Shown: positions 45,050 through 54,689 of the stretch, one piece after another
How the letters are laid out: every line of letters begins with the position of its first letter
How positions within the stretch are numbered: position 1 is the stretch's first letter
DNA from: Maribacter halichondriae
GTDB lineage: Bacteria; Bacteroidota; Bacteroidia; Flavobacteriales; Flavobacteriaceae
Length of the DNA stretch: 64,000 nt
Reading direction: 5' to 3'
Assembly: GCF_027474825.1 (NCBI RefSeq)
Contig: NZ_CP107030.1
Location: 3,478,529-3,542,528, forward strand
Program-made: the position numbers and the translations under genes
The notes under the pieces: model-generated
The model's input: only the letters and a program-made list of their open reading frames with translations
The model's database searches: none
Told to the model about the DNA's origin: nothing

Positions 45050-45887
45050 TTTTCATGAGTTTTCCATCTTTTTTCGCCTCCCGCTTCATCACCATTTTCG
45101 AAATAAAAATACTTACTTGATACAGCACCAGCACGGGAATAGCGACAATAATTTGGCTGGTCACATCAGGTGGGGTGATGACGGCCGAGAGAATCAATAC
45201 GATGACCAAGGCAATCTTACGGTATTTTTTCATGATTTCCGGAGTTACGAGCCCCACCTTGGTGAGAAAATAGATAATAATCGGCAGTTCGAACATCACC
45301 CCGCAGGCGATGACCGACGTGCGTACCGCGCTTATGTAGGATCCGATATCAAATTCGTTTAGTACTTGTTCACTGACCTGATAGGTGCCCAAAAAGTTGA
45401 TAGATAGGGGAGCAACAACGTAATATCCGAATAAGACGCCCATGAAGAACAGTATCGAAGCTATTAAAATGAATCCACGAGAATGCTTTCTTTCGTTGGG
45501 ATGTAGACCTGGACTGATAAACTTCCAAAGTTCCCAGAGTACATAGGGAAAGCCGACGACGAACCCCACCCAAATGGCGGTCCAGATATCCGCGGAGAAC
45601 TGCCCGCCCATCGTCCGGCTCTGAATCGTGAAAGGAAGCTCGTCTTTACAGAAATCGGATTCCACTCCTATCGAGGTCGCTATGTTACAGAACATCCGAT
45701 AGGTGGGAAAGTCCATACTTTTAGGCCCAAAAATGATGACGTCAAATACAAATTCGCTGAAGACGAAGGCCACGATACCGATAATGACTACCGCCAATAC
45801 AGAGCGTATTAGATGCCAGCGTAGTTCTTCCAAATGGTCGAGGAAAGACATTTCATCATGTGCCTTGGTCTGCTTTTTCTTTGCCAT
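45042..45887 (-). CDS. tatC: Twin-arginine translocase subunit TatC
   Basis: A 281-residue membrane protein with six helices. The N-terminal MSFLDHLEELRWHLIRS is the signal-peptide-binding signature, with the conserved periplasmic and cytosolic Pro/Glu positions further on (GLHPNERK, FELPIIIYFL, MKKYRKIALV). Binds RR signal peptides, with TatA/B not in this window. Relevant here because the Gfo/Idh proteins have Tat-like leaders. Its stop overlaps the CMD gene and its start shares a base with the kdsD stop, giving a tight three-gene operon. Confidence 0.95.
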   Translation of the reverse strand: MAKKKQTKAHDEMSFLDHLEELRWHLIRSVLAVVIIGIVAFVFSEFVFDVIIFGPKSMDFPTYRMFCNIATSIGVESDFCKDELPFTIQSRTMGGQFSADIWTAIWVGFVVGFPYVLWELWKFISPGLHPNERKHSRGFILIASILFFMGVLFGYYVVAPLSINFLGTYQVSEQVLNEFDIGSYISAVRTSVIACGVMFELPIIIYFLTKVGLVTPEIMKKYRKIALVIVLILSAVITPPDVTSQIIVAIPVLVLYQVSIFISKMVMKREAKKDGKLMKNA

Positions 45888-46852
45888 TATATGATGCCTT
45901 CGTTGATGAGATTATGTAAGTGTACAATGCCTTTATACGATTCGCCATCGACCGCAAGTAGTTGGGATATTCCGTTGGCTTGCATGATTTCAAGTGCTTT
46001 TATTGCCAATACGTCCGATTGAACCGTTTTTGGGTTTGAGCTCATAATATCCTTTGCGGTAAGTCCGTTGATATTTTCATATTTATTCAACATTCTTCGA
46101 ATATCCCCATCTGTGACCACGCCCACAATTTTATCGTTGTCGACAACGGCCGTAACTCCAAGCATTTTTTCAGAGATTTCCACGATGACCTTTCTGACAT
46201 CGGTATTCAGTTGAACTTCGGGTTTTTGGTTGTTATCGGCGATATCTTGCACACGAAGATAAAGTCGTTTTCCCAAGGTTCCGCCCGGGTGGTATTTCGC
46301 AAAATCTTTACTACTGAAACCTTTGAGGTCCAAAAGGCATATAGCCAACGCATCGCCGATGACCATTTGCGCCGTAGTACTTGTGGTGGGTGCCAGGTTA
46401 TTTGGGCAAGCTTCTTTTTCGACATAAGTGTTTAGAACAAAGTCGGCTTGCTCGGCTAGAAACGATTCGGTGTTTCCGGTCATTCCGATAAGTTTGTTCT
46501 TTCCTCTTTTTATAAGGGGAACCAGCATTTTGATTTCGGGGCTATTTCCGCTTTTTGAGATACAAATGACGACATCGTTTTTTTGGATAGTCCCCAAATC
46601 ACCATGTATGGCATCTGCGGCGTGCATGAAAATGGCAGGAGTCCCCGTAGAATTTAAGGTTGCAACGATTTTTGAAGCTATTATGGCGCTTTTTCCAATA
46701 CCGGAGATAATGACCCTTCCTTTTGATTCAATGATACATGCAACGGTGTCGGCAAAACTATGGTCCAATAACGTAGTCAAATTCAGAATCGCGGCACTTT
46801 CGCTTTCAATGGTCTGTTTTGCCAGGGCAAGTATCGCTTTGGGTTCGCTCAA
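45887..46852 (-). CDS. kdsD: Arabinose-5-phosphate isomerase (KpsF/GutQ family)
   Basis: A 321-residue enzyme: an N-terminal SIS domain (about 30-170; ISGIGKSAIIASKIVATLNS, ICISKSGNSPEIKML) followed by two CBS domains (about 200-320). Converts ribulose 5-phosphate to arabinose 5-phosphate for Kdo in lipopolysaccharide. The segment KFAKYHPGG-like FAKYHPGGTLGKRL is diagnostic of the group. First gene of the kdsD-tatC-CMD operon, divergent from recQ across 208 bp. Confidence 0.94.
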   Translation of the reverse strand: MSEPKAILALAKQTIESESAAILNLTTLLDHSFADTVACIIESKGRVIISGIGKSAIIASKIVATLNSTGTPAIFMHAADAIHGDLGTIQKNDVVICISKSGNSPEIKMLVPLIKRGKNKLIGMTGNTESFLAEQADFVLNTYVEKEACPNNLAPTTSTTAQMVIGDALAICLLDLKGFSSKDFAKYHPGGTLGKRLYLRVQDIADNNQKPEVQLNTDVRKVIVEISEKMLGVTAVVDNDKIVGVVTDGDIRRMLNKYENINGLTAKDIMSSNPKTVQSDVLAIKALEIMQANGISQLLAVDGESYKGIVHLHNLINEGII

Positions 46853-47060
46853 AGTATATTTTAAATTAAGAATTGCAATGCTAAAAGAATGTCTTATATT
46901 TAAGATTACAAAATTACATAAAGTATATTGAATGTCTTAACGACATCGAATATTTTAAACTTTAAGACTTTTTAACGACTATTGCTTACATCGAAGTAGT
47001 AAAAGTGCGTAAATTGATGTTTGAAAATGACGCTACCACAGTGCGTTGAAAGAAAGCAAC

Positions 47061-49270
47061 ATGACAAAACATGGTATGGTTTTAAGTGATATCGACCTGA
47101 ATGCCTCGCTCAAGAAATATTTTGGATTCTCACAGTTCAAGGGGCTCCAAGAAGATGTAATCAAGAATATAATTCAAGGTAAGAACACCTTTGCCATTAT
47201 GCCTACCGGAGGTGGAAAATCGCTTTGCTATCAACTTCCGGCCTTGATGCAAGAAGGTACCGCTATTATCGTTTCTCCCTTGATCGCACTAATGAAAAAT
47301 CAGGTCGATGCCATTCGCGGAATTTCCTCTGAGAACGGAATTGCCCACGTGCTAAACTCTTCCTTGAACAAATCGGAGATCAAACAAGTCAAACAGGACA
47401 TTTTAGACGGAGTTACCAAACTACTCTATGTAGCACCGGAATCATTGACGAAAGAAGAATATGTCGATTTTCTGCAATCGGTTCGCATATCTTTTATGGC
47501 CGTCGATGAGGCACATTGTATTTCGGAATGGGGCCATGACTTCAGACCTGAATATCGGAATTTGAAATCTATAGCCGAGCGATTGGGAAGCAATATTCCC
47601 ATTATCGGTTTGACGGCCACAGCCACTCCCAAGGTACAGGAAGATATCATCAAGAACCTGGGTATCGGCGATGCCAAAGTTTTCAAAGCTTCCTTTAATC
47701 GGCCGAATCTGTATTATGAAGTGCGACCAAAGACCGACAATGTCGACGCGGATATTATCCGATTTGTGAAACAGAATGCCGGTAAATCAGGCATCATCTA
47801 TTGTTTGAGCAGAAAGCGTGTGGAACAATTGGCGCAAGTACTGCAGGTCAACGGAGTTAGTGCCGTACCGTATCACGCCGGTTTTGATGCAAAGACCCGC
47901 TCGAAGTATCAAGATATGTTCCTAATGGAAGACGTTGACGTGGTGGTGGCCACTATAGCATTTGGTATGGGTATCGATAAACCGGACGTGCGGTTTGTGA
48001 TACATCACGATATTCAAAAAGTATTGAAAGTTACTATCAAGAAACAGGCCGTGCCGGAAGGGACGACGGTGAGGGGCATTGTCTTGCCTTTTACTCATAT
48101 AAGGATATCGAGAAACTTGAAAAGTTCATGTCGGGAAAACCTGTGGCAGAACAAGAAATCGGGAATGCACTCTTACAGGAGGTCGTTGCCTATGCCGAAA
48201 CCTCGATGTCGCGAAGAAAATTCATGCTCCATTATTTCGGGGAGGAATTTGATGAGGTAAACGGTGCCGGGGCGGATATGGATGACAACACCAGAAATCC
48301 GAAAGAAAAGGAAGAGGCTAAAGACAATGTTGTAAAACTGATTAAAGTAGTCCAGGCGACAAGTGAAAAATTCAAATCGAAGGAAATCGTAAAAGCACTT
48401 ACTGGAAAGGTCAATGCCTTGATCGCTTCACATAAAACTGATGAAAAGGATATTTTTGGAATAGGTTCCGACAGGGATAAAAACTATTGGATGGCCTTGA
48501 TCCGGCAAATATTGGTGGCCGGACTCTTGAAAAAGGAAATCGAGCAATATGGAATTCTACATGTAACCGAAAAGGGGGAAGCATTCTTAAAGAACCCGGT
48601 CTCGTTTATGATGACGAAAGATCACGTGTATAACAAAGCCAATGATGCGGCCATTGTAAGTGCTTCAAAAGGAGGAGTGGTTGATGAGAAACTCTTGAAA
48701 CAACTAAAAGATCTTAGAAAGACCCAAGCAAAGAAACTTGATGTGCCACCCTTTGTGGTTTTTCAAGACCCATCACTCGAAGATATGGCTTTGAAATATC
48801 CTATCTCTATGGACGAAATGGTCAATATCAATGGAGTAGGAGAGGGTAAGGCCAAAAAATACGGCAGACCTTTTCTAGAGTTTATTTCTGCCTATGTTGA
48901 GGAGAACGAGATAATCCGTCCTGAAGATCTCGTTGTCAAAAGTACGGGTGCCAATTCAGGACTTAAATTGTATATCATTCAAAACGTGGACCGCAAATTA
49001 CCATTACCGGATATTGCTTCTTCCAAAGGTTTGGAAATTCCGGAGCTGATCAAAGAGATGGAGCAAATCGTCTACAGCGGTACCAAGCTAAACTTGGGCT
49101 ATTGGATCGATGAGGTGTTGGACGAGGATCAGCAAGAAGAAATCCACGAATATTTTTTAGAGGCCGAAACCGATGATGTCGAAGAGGCGCTGAAAGAGTT
49201 CGATGGCGAATATGAAGATGAAGAGCTACGGCTTTACAGACTTAAGTTTATCAGTGAGGTGGCGAATTAA
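47061..49270 (+). CDS. recQ: ATP-dependent DNA helicase RecQ, frameshifted
   Basis: A 3'-5' helicase of recombination and repair. Walker A IMPTGGGKSL at about 47-56, motif II AVDEAHCISEWGHDFRPEY, motif V TIAFGMGIDKPDVRFVIHHD. The frame then slips: the other frame continues KSIESYYQETGRAGRDDGEG (motif VI), RQC winged-helix and HRDC-like domain (YPISMDEMVNINGVGEGKAK). A single C missing in ATTCAAAAAG near 48013-48015 (family sequence requires HDIPKS) explains the break. Corrected length is 736 residues, usual for the long RecQ of this phylum. ATG 47061 preferred over an upstream start at 47046. Confidence 0.92.
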
Positions 49271-49279
49271 ACAGGATTT

Positions 49280-49981
49280 TTAACTACCCAGACGTTCTTG
49301 AACAACTATCTTATGGCTTTCGCCGATTGGAATTTCAATTTTCCCGATTTCGATGTCTTGTTTAGTGTAGGCGGTTACCCGGTCAAAATTTACAATGTAC
49401 GAACGGTGCGTTCTAAGAAATCTACCATCAAGAATTTCCTCAAAAGATTTTAGACTTTGCTTTATTAAGTGACTATCGTTTTCGGTTATAATCTTAATAT
49501 AATCCTTAACACTTTCGACATATACTATTTCTTCAAAAAAAACTTTTACCTGTTTTCTGTCCTTTCGGATAAACACATAATCGTTTATTTTTTCTTCTAA
49601 GCTTTCAGGTATGGTTACCGCCAAAGGCTTCAGCTCCAAAAATTTCTCAATGGCCTTAAAGAAACGGGCAAAAGAAATCGGTTTCAAAAGATAATCGACT
49701 GCGTTCAATTCAAAACCGTCCAATGCGAAATCGCGGTGGGCAGTAGTGAAAATAACCTTTGGTTTATAGATCAGGTTTTTGAAAAATTCCGTGCCCTTTA
49801 AAACGGGCATTTCAATATCCAAAAAAAGCAGATCTATTTGTTCTTCCTTTAGCACCTTACTTGCTTCAATGGCACTGGTACAAGAGGCGACCAATTCAAA
49901 TTCAGCAAGTTGGGCCAAATGTTTTTCAATAAGCCCTCTAGCCAACGCTTCGTCATCCACAACTAAACATTTGTACCTCAT
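49280..49981 (-). CDS. LytTR-type response regulator
   Basis: A 233-residue regulator: receiver domain (about 1-118) with acidic pocket VVDDEA, phospho-acceptor Asp55 (LLFLDIEMP), Thr in FTTAHR and Lys in LLKPISF; then a LytTR DNA-binding domain (about 135-230) with FLRTHRSYIVNFDRVT. It overlaps the kinase gene by 4 bp, so it is the cognate partner. Convergent with recQ, whose stop is 9 bp away. Regulon unknown; the nearest candidate is the DUF5916 gene upstream of the operon. Confidence 0.94.
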   Translation of the reverse strand: MRYKCLVVDDEALARGLIEKHLAQLAEFELVASCTSAIEASKVLKEEQIDLLFLDIEMPVLKGTEFFKNLIYKPKVIFTTAHRDFALDGFELNAVDYLLKPISFARFFKAIEKFLELKPLAVTIPESLEEKINDYVFIRKDRKQVKVFFEEIVYVESVKDYIKIITENDSHLIKQSLKSFEEILDGRFLRTHRSYIVNFDRVTAYTKQDIEIGKIEIPIGESHKIVVQERLGS

Positions 49982-51047
49982 TTTGCATTTAGTTTTAGCA
50001 TCACCGAATAACTGTCTTCCTTCTCGGTTATTTGCAAATCGTATGAATTCGGATATAATAATTCCAACTGCTTTTTTACGTTTTTGAGCCCTAGATGTTC
50101 TTCATTTTTTGGTTGTATTTCCTCAGGAATATTTGGTTTTGAGTTGAAAATGGAAAAAATAATATTACTGTTTTTGATGTTTAGGAAAATCTCAATTTTT
50201 GCTTGCCCCAGTTCTTGGCTTACCCCATGTTTAAAAGCATTTTCGACGAAAGTCAAAAGTAGCAAAGGTGCAACTTTCACATCATTCTCGTTTTGATGTT
50301 CGAATTTGATTGCCACCCGTTCTCCATATCTTATTTTTTCTAAGGATAAATAATTCTCGATAAGCTCGATTTCCTTATTTATCGGAACGTAATTTTCCTT
50401 ACAGCGGTATAATATGTAATCAAGAATGTCGGAAAGACGCTCGATAACTTCGGGTGCCCTATCGGATTTATCCAAAGTCAATGCATATAAATTGTTCAAC
50501 GTATTGAACAGAAAATGAGGATTCAATTGGTTCTTTAGAGCGGTAAGTTCCGCTATTTTTTTTGCTCGTTCAATTTGAGGAACTTCTGCTGATTTTTATA
50601 AAAACGAGCCATTAGCAATAAGGCAGTGGGTGTAAGGTACAATACGCACTTGCTTATAAAAAGCGAATAAGAGCTTAATCGTTTCCAGTAGCTATCGACG
50701 GCATAACTTCTTTGTACAGCGTCGTAAGAATCAAAGTAAACGACATCAAAATAGTACATTCTAACAGCTTGGTATACTGCATGTACCGACACCAACAAAA
50801 TCAGCATCCAAAGAATAAAAAGACCAATTTTCTTGTTGTTTAAAAATTTAGGAATCAGAATATAGATACAGGTATATGCTGTGATAATCTGGGCGATTAC
50901 AATGATACCGTACGACTCTAATAAATGCCTATAACTGGCGAACATGCTATGGTTATTGACCGACAGCACAAAATATAGGAATACGATGATCCAAAACATG
51001 GAATGCTTGAAAAATGATGTATTGAGATATGTGAAAAGGTTGTGCAT
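49978..51047 (-). CDS. LytS-type sensor histidine kinase, frameshifted
   Basis: The first segment (164 residues) has four transmembrane helices and ends FLKLNEQKK at a stop in an A8 run (50555-50562). The other frame resumes IAELTALKNQLNPHFLFNTL, the His_kinase motif with the phospho-acceptor His, then an HATPase domain with FVENAFKHGVSQ and HLGLKNVKKQLELLY. One extra A yields 356 residues, the standard length. It is coupled to the LytTR regulator downstream. The second segment alone would lack the membrane sensor. Confidence 0.9.
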
Positions 51048-51244
51048 AAGGTCAATCCATAAAAATAACTTTTAAAACTGTTCGGCCTATTAATTGTATG
51101 CCAAACTTCCGTTTAGGGCTTTCAACAGGTCGTGACGGGCTATGAACAAGAGAAATAATTTTGACGGCCAGTAAAAGGGTATTCGTCTATTTTTAAAAAA
51201 ACGAGTTGTAATGTGGTTTACATTGGGCAATGAAAATTCACATT

Positions 51245-53416
51245 ATGAAAAAATTGCTTTTCGCAATACTGATGGTGCCAATGTCTGTATGGGCACAACA
51301 ATCCGAGATTCTATTTTTTGATGAAGATATAACTATCGATGGCCAGCTTAACGAAAATGTGTGGCTAAAAACGGCTGAAAATACCGGATTTTATAACCAT
51401 CTGCCAACGGACGAGGGACTTGCCGAAAACCAGACCTCGGTACGCCTATTTCATAACGGAGAATACTTATATATCGGAGCGACCTATCATGACAGTATTT
51501 CAAAAACGCAGCTCGGTTCCTTAAAACGAGACGACGTAGCAAACTCGGTGGCTTCGAGTGATACTTTTGTACTTATTCTGGATACGCAAAACCAAAAGCA
51601 GAACGCTTACTATTTCGCTGTGAACATTGGCGCGGCCCAAACGGATGGATTAATAGAACGTATCAACGAGGCGGACGGATTTACAATAAATACAAGTTGG
51701 AATGCCGTTTGGAACGCCAAAACTTCAACCGAAGGAAACTTAAAACATTATGAAATCCAAATCCCGTTTAAGGCTTTAAACTTTAATACGGGGAAATCTG
51801 TTTTTGGCATCCAGTTTTACGTGCGCGACATAAAAAATAATTCATGGACTATTTTTACCAATGTAAAACGAAATTACAGGCTGTTCGATTTGCGGTTTAC
51901 AAAAGATTTTGCGGTTGAAAATCTCCCAAAAAATGCAACTTCCCGTTTTGCGGTAACGCCTTCTGCCACTTTGAACTATCAGAATGATGTTGTTGGCGAT
52001 ACTGATAATGCGAGTCTCAAACCAAGTCTTGATGTGCAATACAATGTTACCTCATCTTTAAAGATGGATGCGACGTTGAACCCCGATTTCTCACAGATCG
52101 ATGTTGACCAGCAGGTTACCAATCTCACTCGTTTTTCCGTTTTCTTTCCTGAACGGAGAAATTTCTTTTTAGAGAATTCTGACTTATTTTCCAATTTGGG
52201 TGTCGATGGGGTTAACCCATTTTATTCTAGGCGTATAGGTTCAAATTCGGATATTCAATTTGGGTTGAAACTATCCGGAAATATTTCTCAAAAAACCCGA
52301 TTAGGAGTGCTCAATGTGCAAACGGAGAGGCAGTACGCTGTTGGATCGCAAAACTTCGCAGCTGTAGTATTGGAACACCAATTATCAAAGAACTTCACGG
52401 CAACCGGTTTTCTGATTAACCGGCAGGAAACTGAAAAATTCAACTTTGTTGATGAATACAATCGAGTTACGGGTGTAAATCTTAATTATAAGTCGGATAA
52501 TAACAAATGGATAGGTCTGGCAAATTTTGGCAGCAGTTTCAATGATGGATTATCGAATGACAACAACTTTTATAATGTTGGTATTTGGTACAATAAAAGG
52601 GGCGTAGACTGGAATGCCTCTTTAAAGAACGTCGGTAAAAATTATATAGCCGATGTGGGCTTTACGCCCCGTCTTTATAATTATGATGCCCTGAACGATA
52701 TTGTGGTTCGCGAAGGATATATACAATCCAGTTTAGGGACGACATTGACCCAATTTTATGAAAACACTGATCGCATAAACTCCTATCGCTATTTTTACGG
52801 AAATAATGAGACCTATTGGGACGAAAATGGAGACCTGAACCAATCATCGACTTTTTACAATACCGCATTATTTTTCAAGAACTTATCGGCCGTTTATGTC
52901 AACCTGTATCACGACTATGTAAATTTGAAATATGCTTTCGATCCCTTGGGCAACGGTAACGAATTAACACCTGATGTATATAAATATTTCAGGGGAAGAA
53001 TTGGCTATAATTCTGTTTTCAACTCCAAGTTCGTGTATAGGGGGTATGTGCATCATGGCGAATATTACAACGGTAAAAATTCCGCAGCTTTTGTCAACTT
53101 AAGTTATAGAATGTTACCCTTTGCCAATCTACAAATGTCATACGAAATCAACGCCTTGGACCTAAACGAATTGGGAAATGAAACTTTTCATTTGGCCCGC
53201 TTTACGGGCGAAGTATTTTTTAACAATCGTTTGAATTGGACAACCTATGTTCAGTATAATACCCAATTTGACAATTTTAATATCAACAGCCGCTTGCAAT
53301 GGGAATATCGCCCCTTATCATATGTTTATCTAGTCGTAACCGATAATTTTAATAAAAATGTCACGAGAAAAAATTGGGGAGCTGCATTCAAAATGATTTA
53401 TAGATTTGACTTTTAG
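51245..53416 (+). CDS. DUF5916 protein with CBM9-like domain and outer-membrane barrel
   Basis: A 723-residue protein from ATG 51245 (signal peptide MKKLLFAILMVPMSVWA, then QQ). The N-terminal domain (about 20-205) is a CBM9-like sandwich: ITIDGQLNENVWLKTA, EYLYIGATYHD. The C-terminal DUF5916 part (about 225-723) has NPDFSQIDVDQQVTNLTRF and FPERRNFFLEN, alternating strands and a final aromatic Phe, as in an outer-membrane barrel. Function unknown. Divergent from the two-component operon across 180 bp, which makes it a candidate target of it. It is followed by a strong bidirectional terminator. Confidence 0.9.
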   Translation: MKKLLFAILMVPMSVWAQQSEILFFDEDITIDGQLNENVWLKTAENTGFYNHLPTDEGLAENQTSVRLFHNGEYLYIGATYHDSISKTQLGSLKRDDVANSVASSDTFVLILDTQNQKQNAYYFAVNIGAAQTDGLIERINEADGFTINTSWNAVWNAKTSTEGNLKHYEIQIPFKALNFNTGKSVFGIQFYVRDIKNNSWTIFTNVKRNYRLFDLRFTKDFAVENLPKNATSRFAVTPSATLNYQNDVVGDTDNASLKPSLDVQYNVTSSLKMDATLNPDFSQIDVDQQVTNLTRFSVFFPERRNFFLENSDLFSNLGVDGVNPFYSRRIGSNSDIQFGLKLSGNISQKTRLGVLNVQTERQYAVGSQNFAAVVLEHQLSKNFTATGFLINRQETEKFNFVDEYNRVTGVNLNYKSDNNKWIGLANFGSSFNDGLSNDNNFYNVGIWYNKRGVDWNASLKNVGKNYIADVGFTPRLYNYDALNDIVVREGYIQSSLGTTLTQFYENTDRINSYRYFYGNNETYWDENGDLNQSSTFYNTALFFKNLSAVYVNLYHDYVNLKYAFDPLGNGNELTPDVYKYFRGRIGYNSVFNSKFVYRGYVHHGEYYNGKNSAAFVNLSYRMLPFANLQMSYEINALDLNELGNETFHLARFTGEVFFNNRLNWTTYVQYNTQFDNFNINSRLQWEYRPLSYVYLVVTDNFNKNVTRKNWGAAFKMIYRFDF

Positions 53417-53440
53417 TCTTTTGAGGTTATACAAAAAATA

Positions 53441-53478
53441 GAAAAAGGGTGTCTAAAAAGCTTTTTTGACACCCTTTT
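53441..53478. terminator. Bidirectional terminator after the DUF5916 gene
   Basis: Stem of 11 bp: AAAAGGGTGTC (53443-53453) with GACACCCTTTT (53468-53478). An inner A/T stem is possible in the loop. Lies between convergent stops at 53416 and 53500. Confidence 0.85.
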
Positions 53479-53499
53479 CCAATACCATTTGTGTTTTAC

Positions 53500-54570
53500 T
53501 TACATCTCTTTTGCTTCAATAGCCATTTCACAACTATATTCATCCATAAAAAAGTTATCCAGGTCATCTGCTTTTAATGCAAGATTTTTGATATTCTCCT
53601 TAATAGTATCGGCATGGTCGGTAAAAATATCCGAAAGATGGGTCCTGTAGGACAGGTAAATATTATTGTTATGTATGCCCAGATAATAGGGATCCACATT
53701 TTTTTGCAATAAATATTTCGTTAGCTCGGCCAGGTTCTGTTTTGGCAATTTATTTAAAGGTGAGGTCGCTACAAGATAATCGCGTTTAAAGACGAAAATG
53801 CGCACTAGGGCACTGCCTTGATGGAATTCCCAAAAGTCCCTACCGGCTCTACCGAGTACGGGATTCATACTGAGTTCTGTGAGTGCCCCTTCAACAAAAT
53901 TGGCGAAATGGCTTTTTTCGAACTCTTCCCAAATGGAAATGTCCATATCGTTTCCACAGTTGTTACAGAATTCGGTTTCTTGTTCCGTATAACCATCGCA
54001 CGAGTTGCATTTTACACGGTAGGCATTGTCCAGATACGTAAAATCATTTATTTCCTTGATCAGGTCGAGATGTTTGATTCCGAAACCTACGTTGTCGGCA
54101 TCGTTGAACTTAGAGGTTGTGACACCGACCAGATTGCCGGCCTCGTTGAGCATAGGACCTCCCGAATTTCCCGGATTCACGGCCGCATCGGTCTGAATGT
54201 AATGCCTCGAACCCATGGGCTGACTGATTGAAGATACGATACCTTCCGTTATCGTGTAGGGCATCCCGAACGGATAACCGTTGATAAATACCTTTTGGGT
54301 ATTCATGACGATGACGTTTTCATCCAAAGTTATATTGGTTGCGGTATTTTCGAATCCGTCGATATGTAAAAAAGCAAGGTCTACTTCAGGATTGACCATG
54401 ACCACATTGGCGACATGTCTGTCTTTTTTATAATCCTCTACCGCTACGGTTTTTTCGCCTTGAATGACATGATAGTTCGTAATGATATGGTTTTTTCCGC
54501 TTACGGTAAAGCCACTTCCGGTGCCGCCCGAGGTAATGATCTTGAATACTGATTTATGTATATTTTCCAT
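53500..54570 (-). CDS. Leaderless trypsin-like serine protease with zinc ribbon and YbjN-like C-terminal domain
   Basis: A 356-residue protein. Trypsin/HtrA-like domain (1-175) with the full triad: His34 (IITNYHVI), Asp64 (PEVDLAFL), Ser136 (AAVNPGNSGGP). No PDZ domain follows. Instead there is a zinc ribbon (C188-x2-C191, C202-x2-C205) and then an alpha/beta domain (about 215-350) with LVATSPLNKLPKQNLAELTK and ADDLDNFF, which looks like the YbjN/type III chaperone-like fold. No signal peptide, so it should be cytosolic, unusual for this protease class. The next gene upstream (119 bp) has a related-looking domain and is the likely partner. Confidence 0.82.
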   Translation of the reverse strand: MENIHKSVFKIITSGGTGSGFTVSGKNHIITNYHVIQGEKTVAVEDYKKDRHVANVVMVNPEVDLAFLHIDGFENTATNITLDENVIVMNTQKVFINGYPFGMPYTITEGIVSSISQPMGSRHYIQTDAAVNPGNSGGPMLNEAGNLVGVTTSKFNDADNVGFGIKHLDLIKEINDFTYLDNAYRVKCNSCDGYTEQETEFCNNCGNDMDISIWEEFEKSHFANFVEGALTELSMNPVLGRAGRDFWEFHQGSALVRIFVFKRDYLVATSPLNKLPKQNLAELTKYLLQKNVDPYYLGIHNNNIYLSYRTHLSDIFTDHADTIKENIKNLALKADDLDNFFMDEYSCEMAIEAKEM

Positions 54571-54689
54571 GTTATTTTTTTATTTTTTTGGATTCTATAA
54601 GCCTAGCTCAGATTCCTTTGTTTTTATTGGAATTTGGAATTTTCTTTTTGGAATTTTAATATCTGGGGCCTTGCCCTCAGATATTTTGT

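Noticed and set aside
38803..50562. Programmed frameshifting or transcriptional slippage at A7/A8 runs in the adenosyltransferase, ABC-F and LytS genes.
   Set aside because: No stimulatory structure or conserved slippery heptamer pattern is evident, other breaks occur at short C, G or T runs, and the affected families are not known for recoding. Still testable by resequencing.
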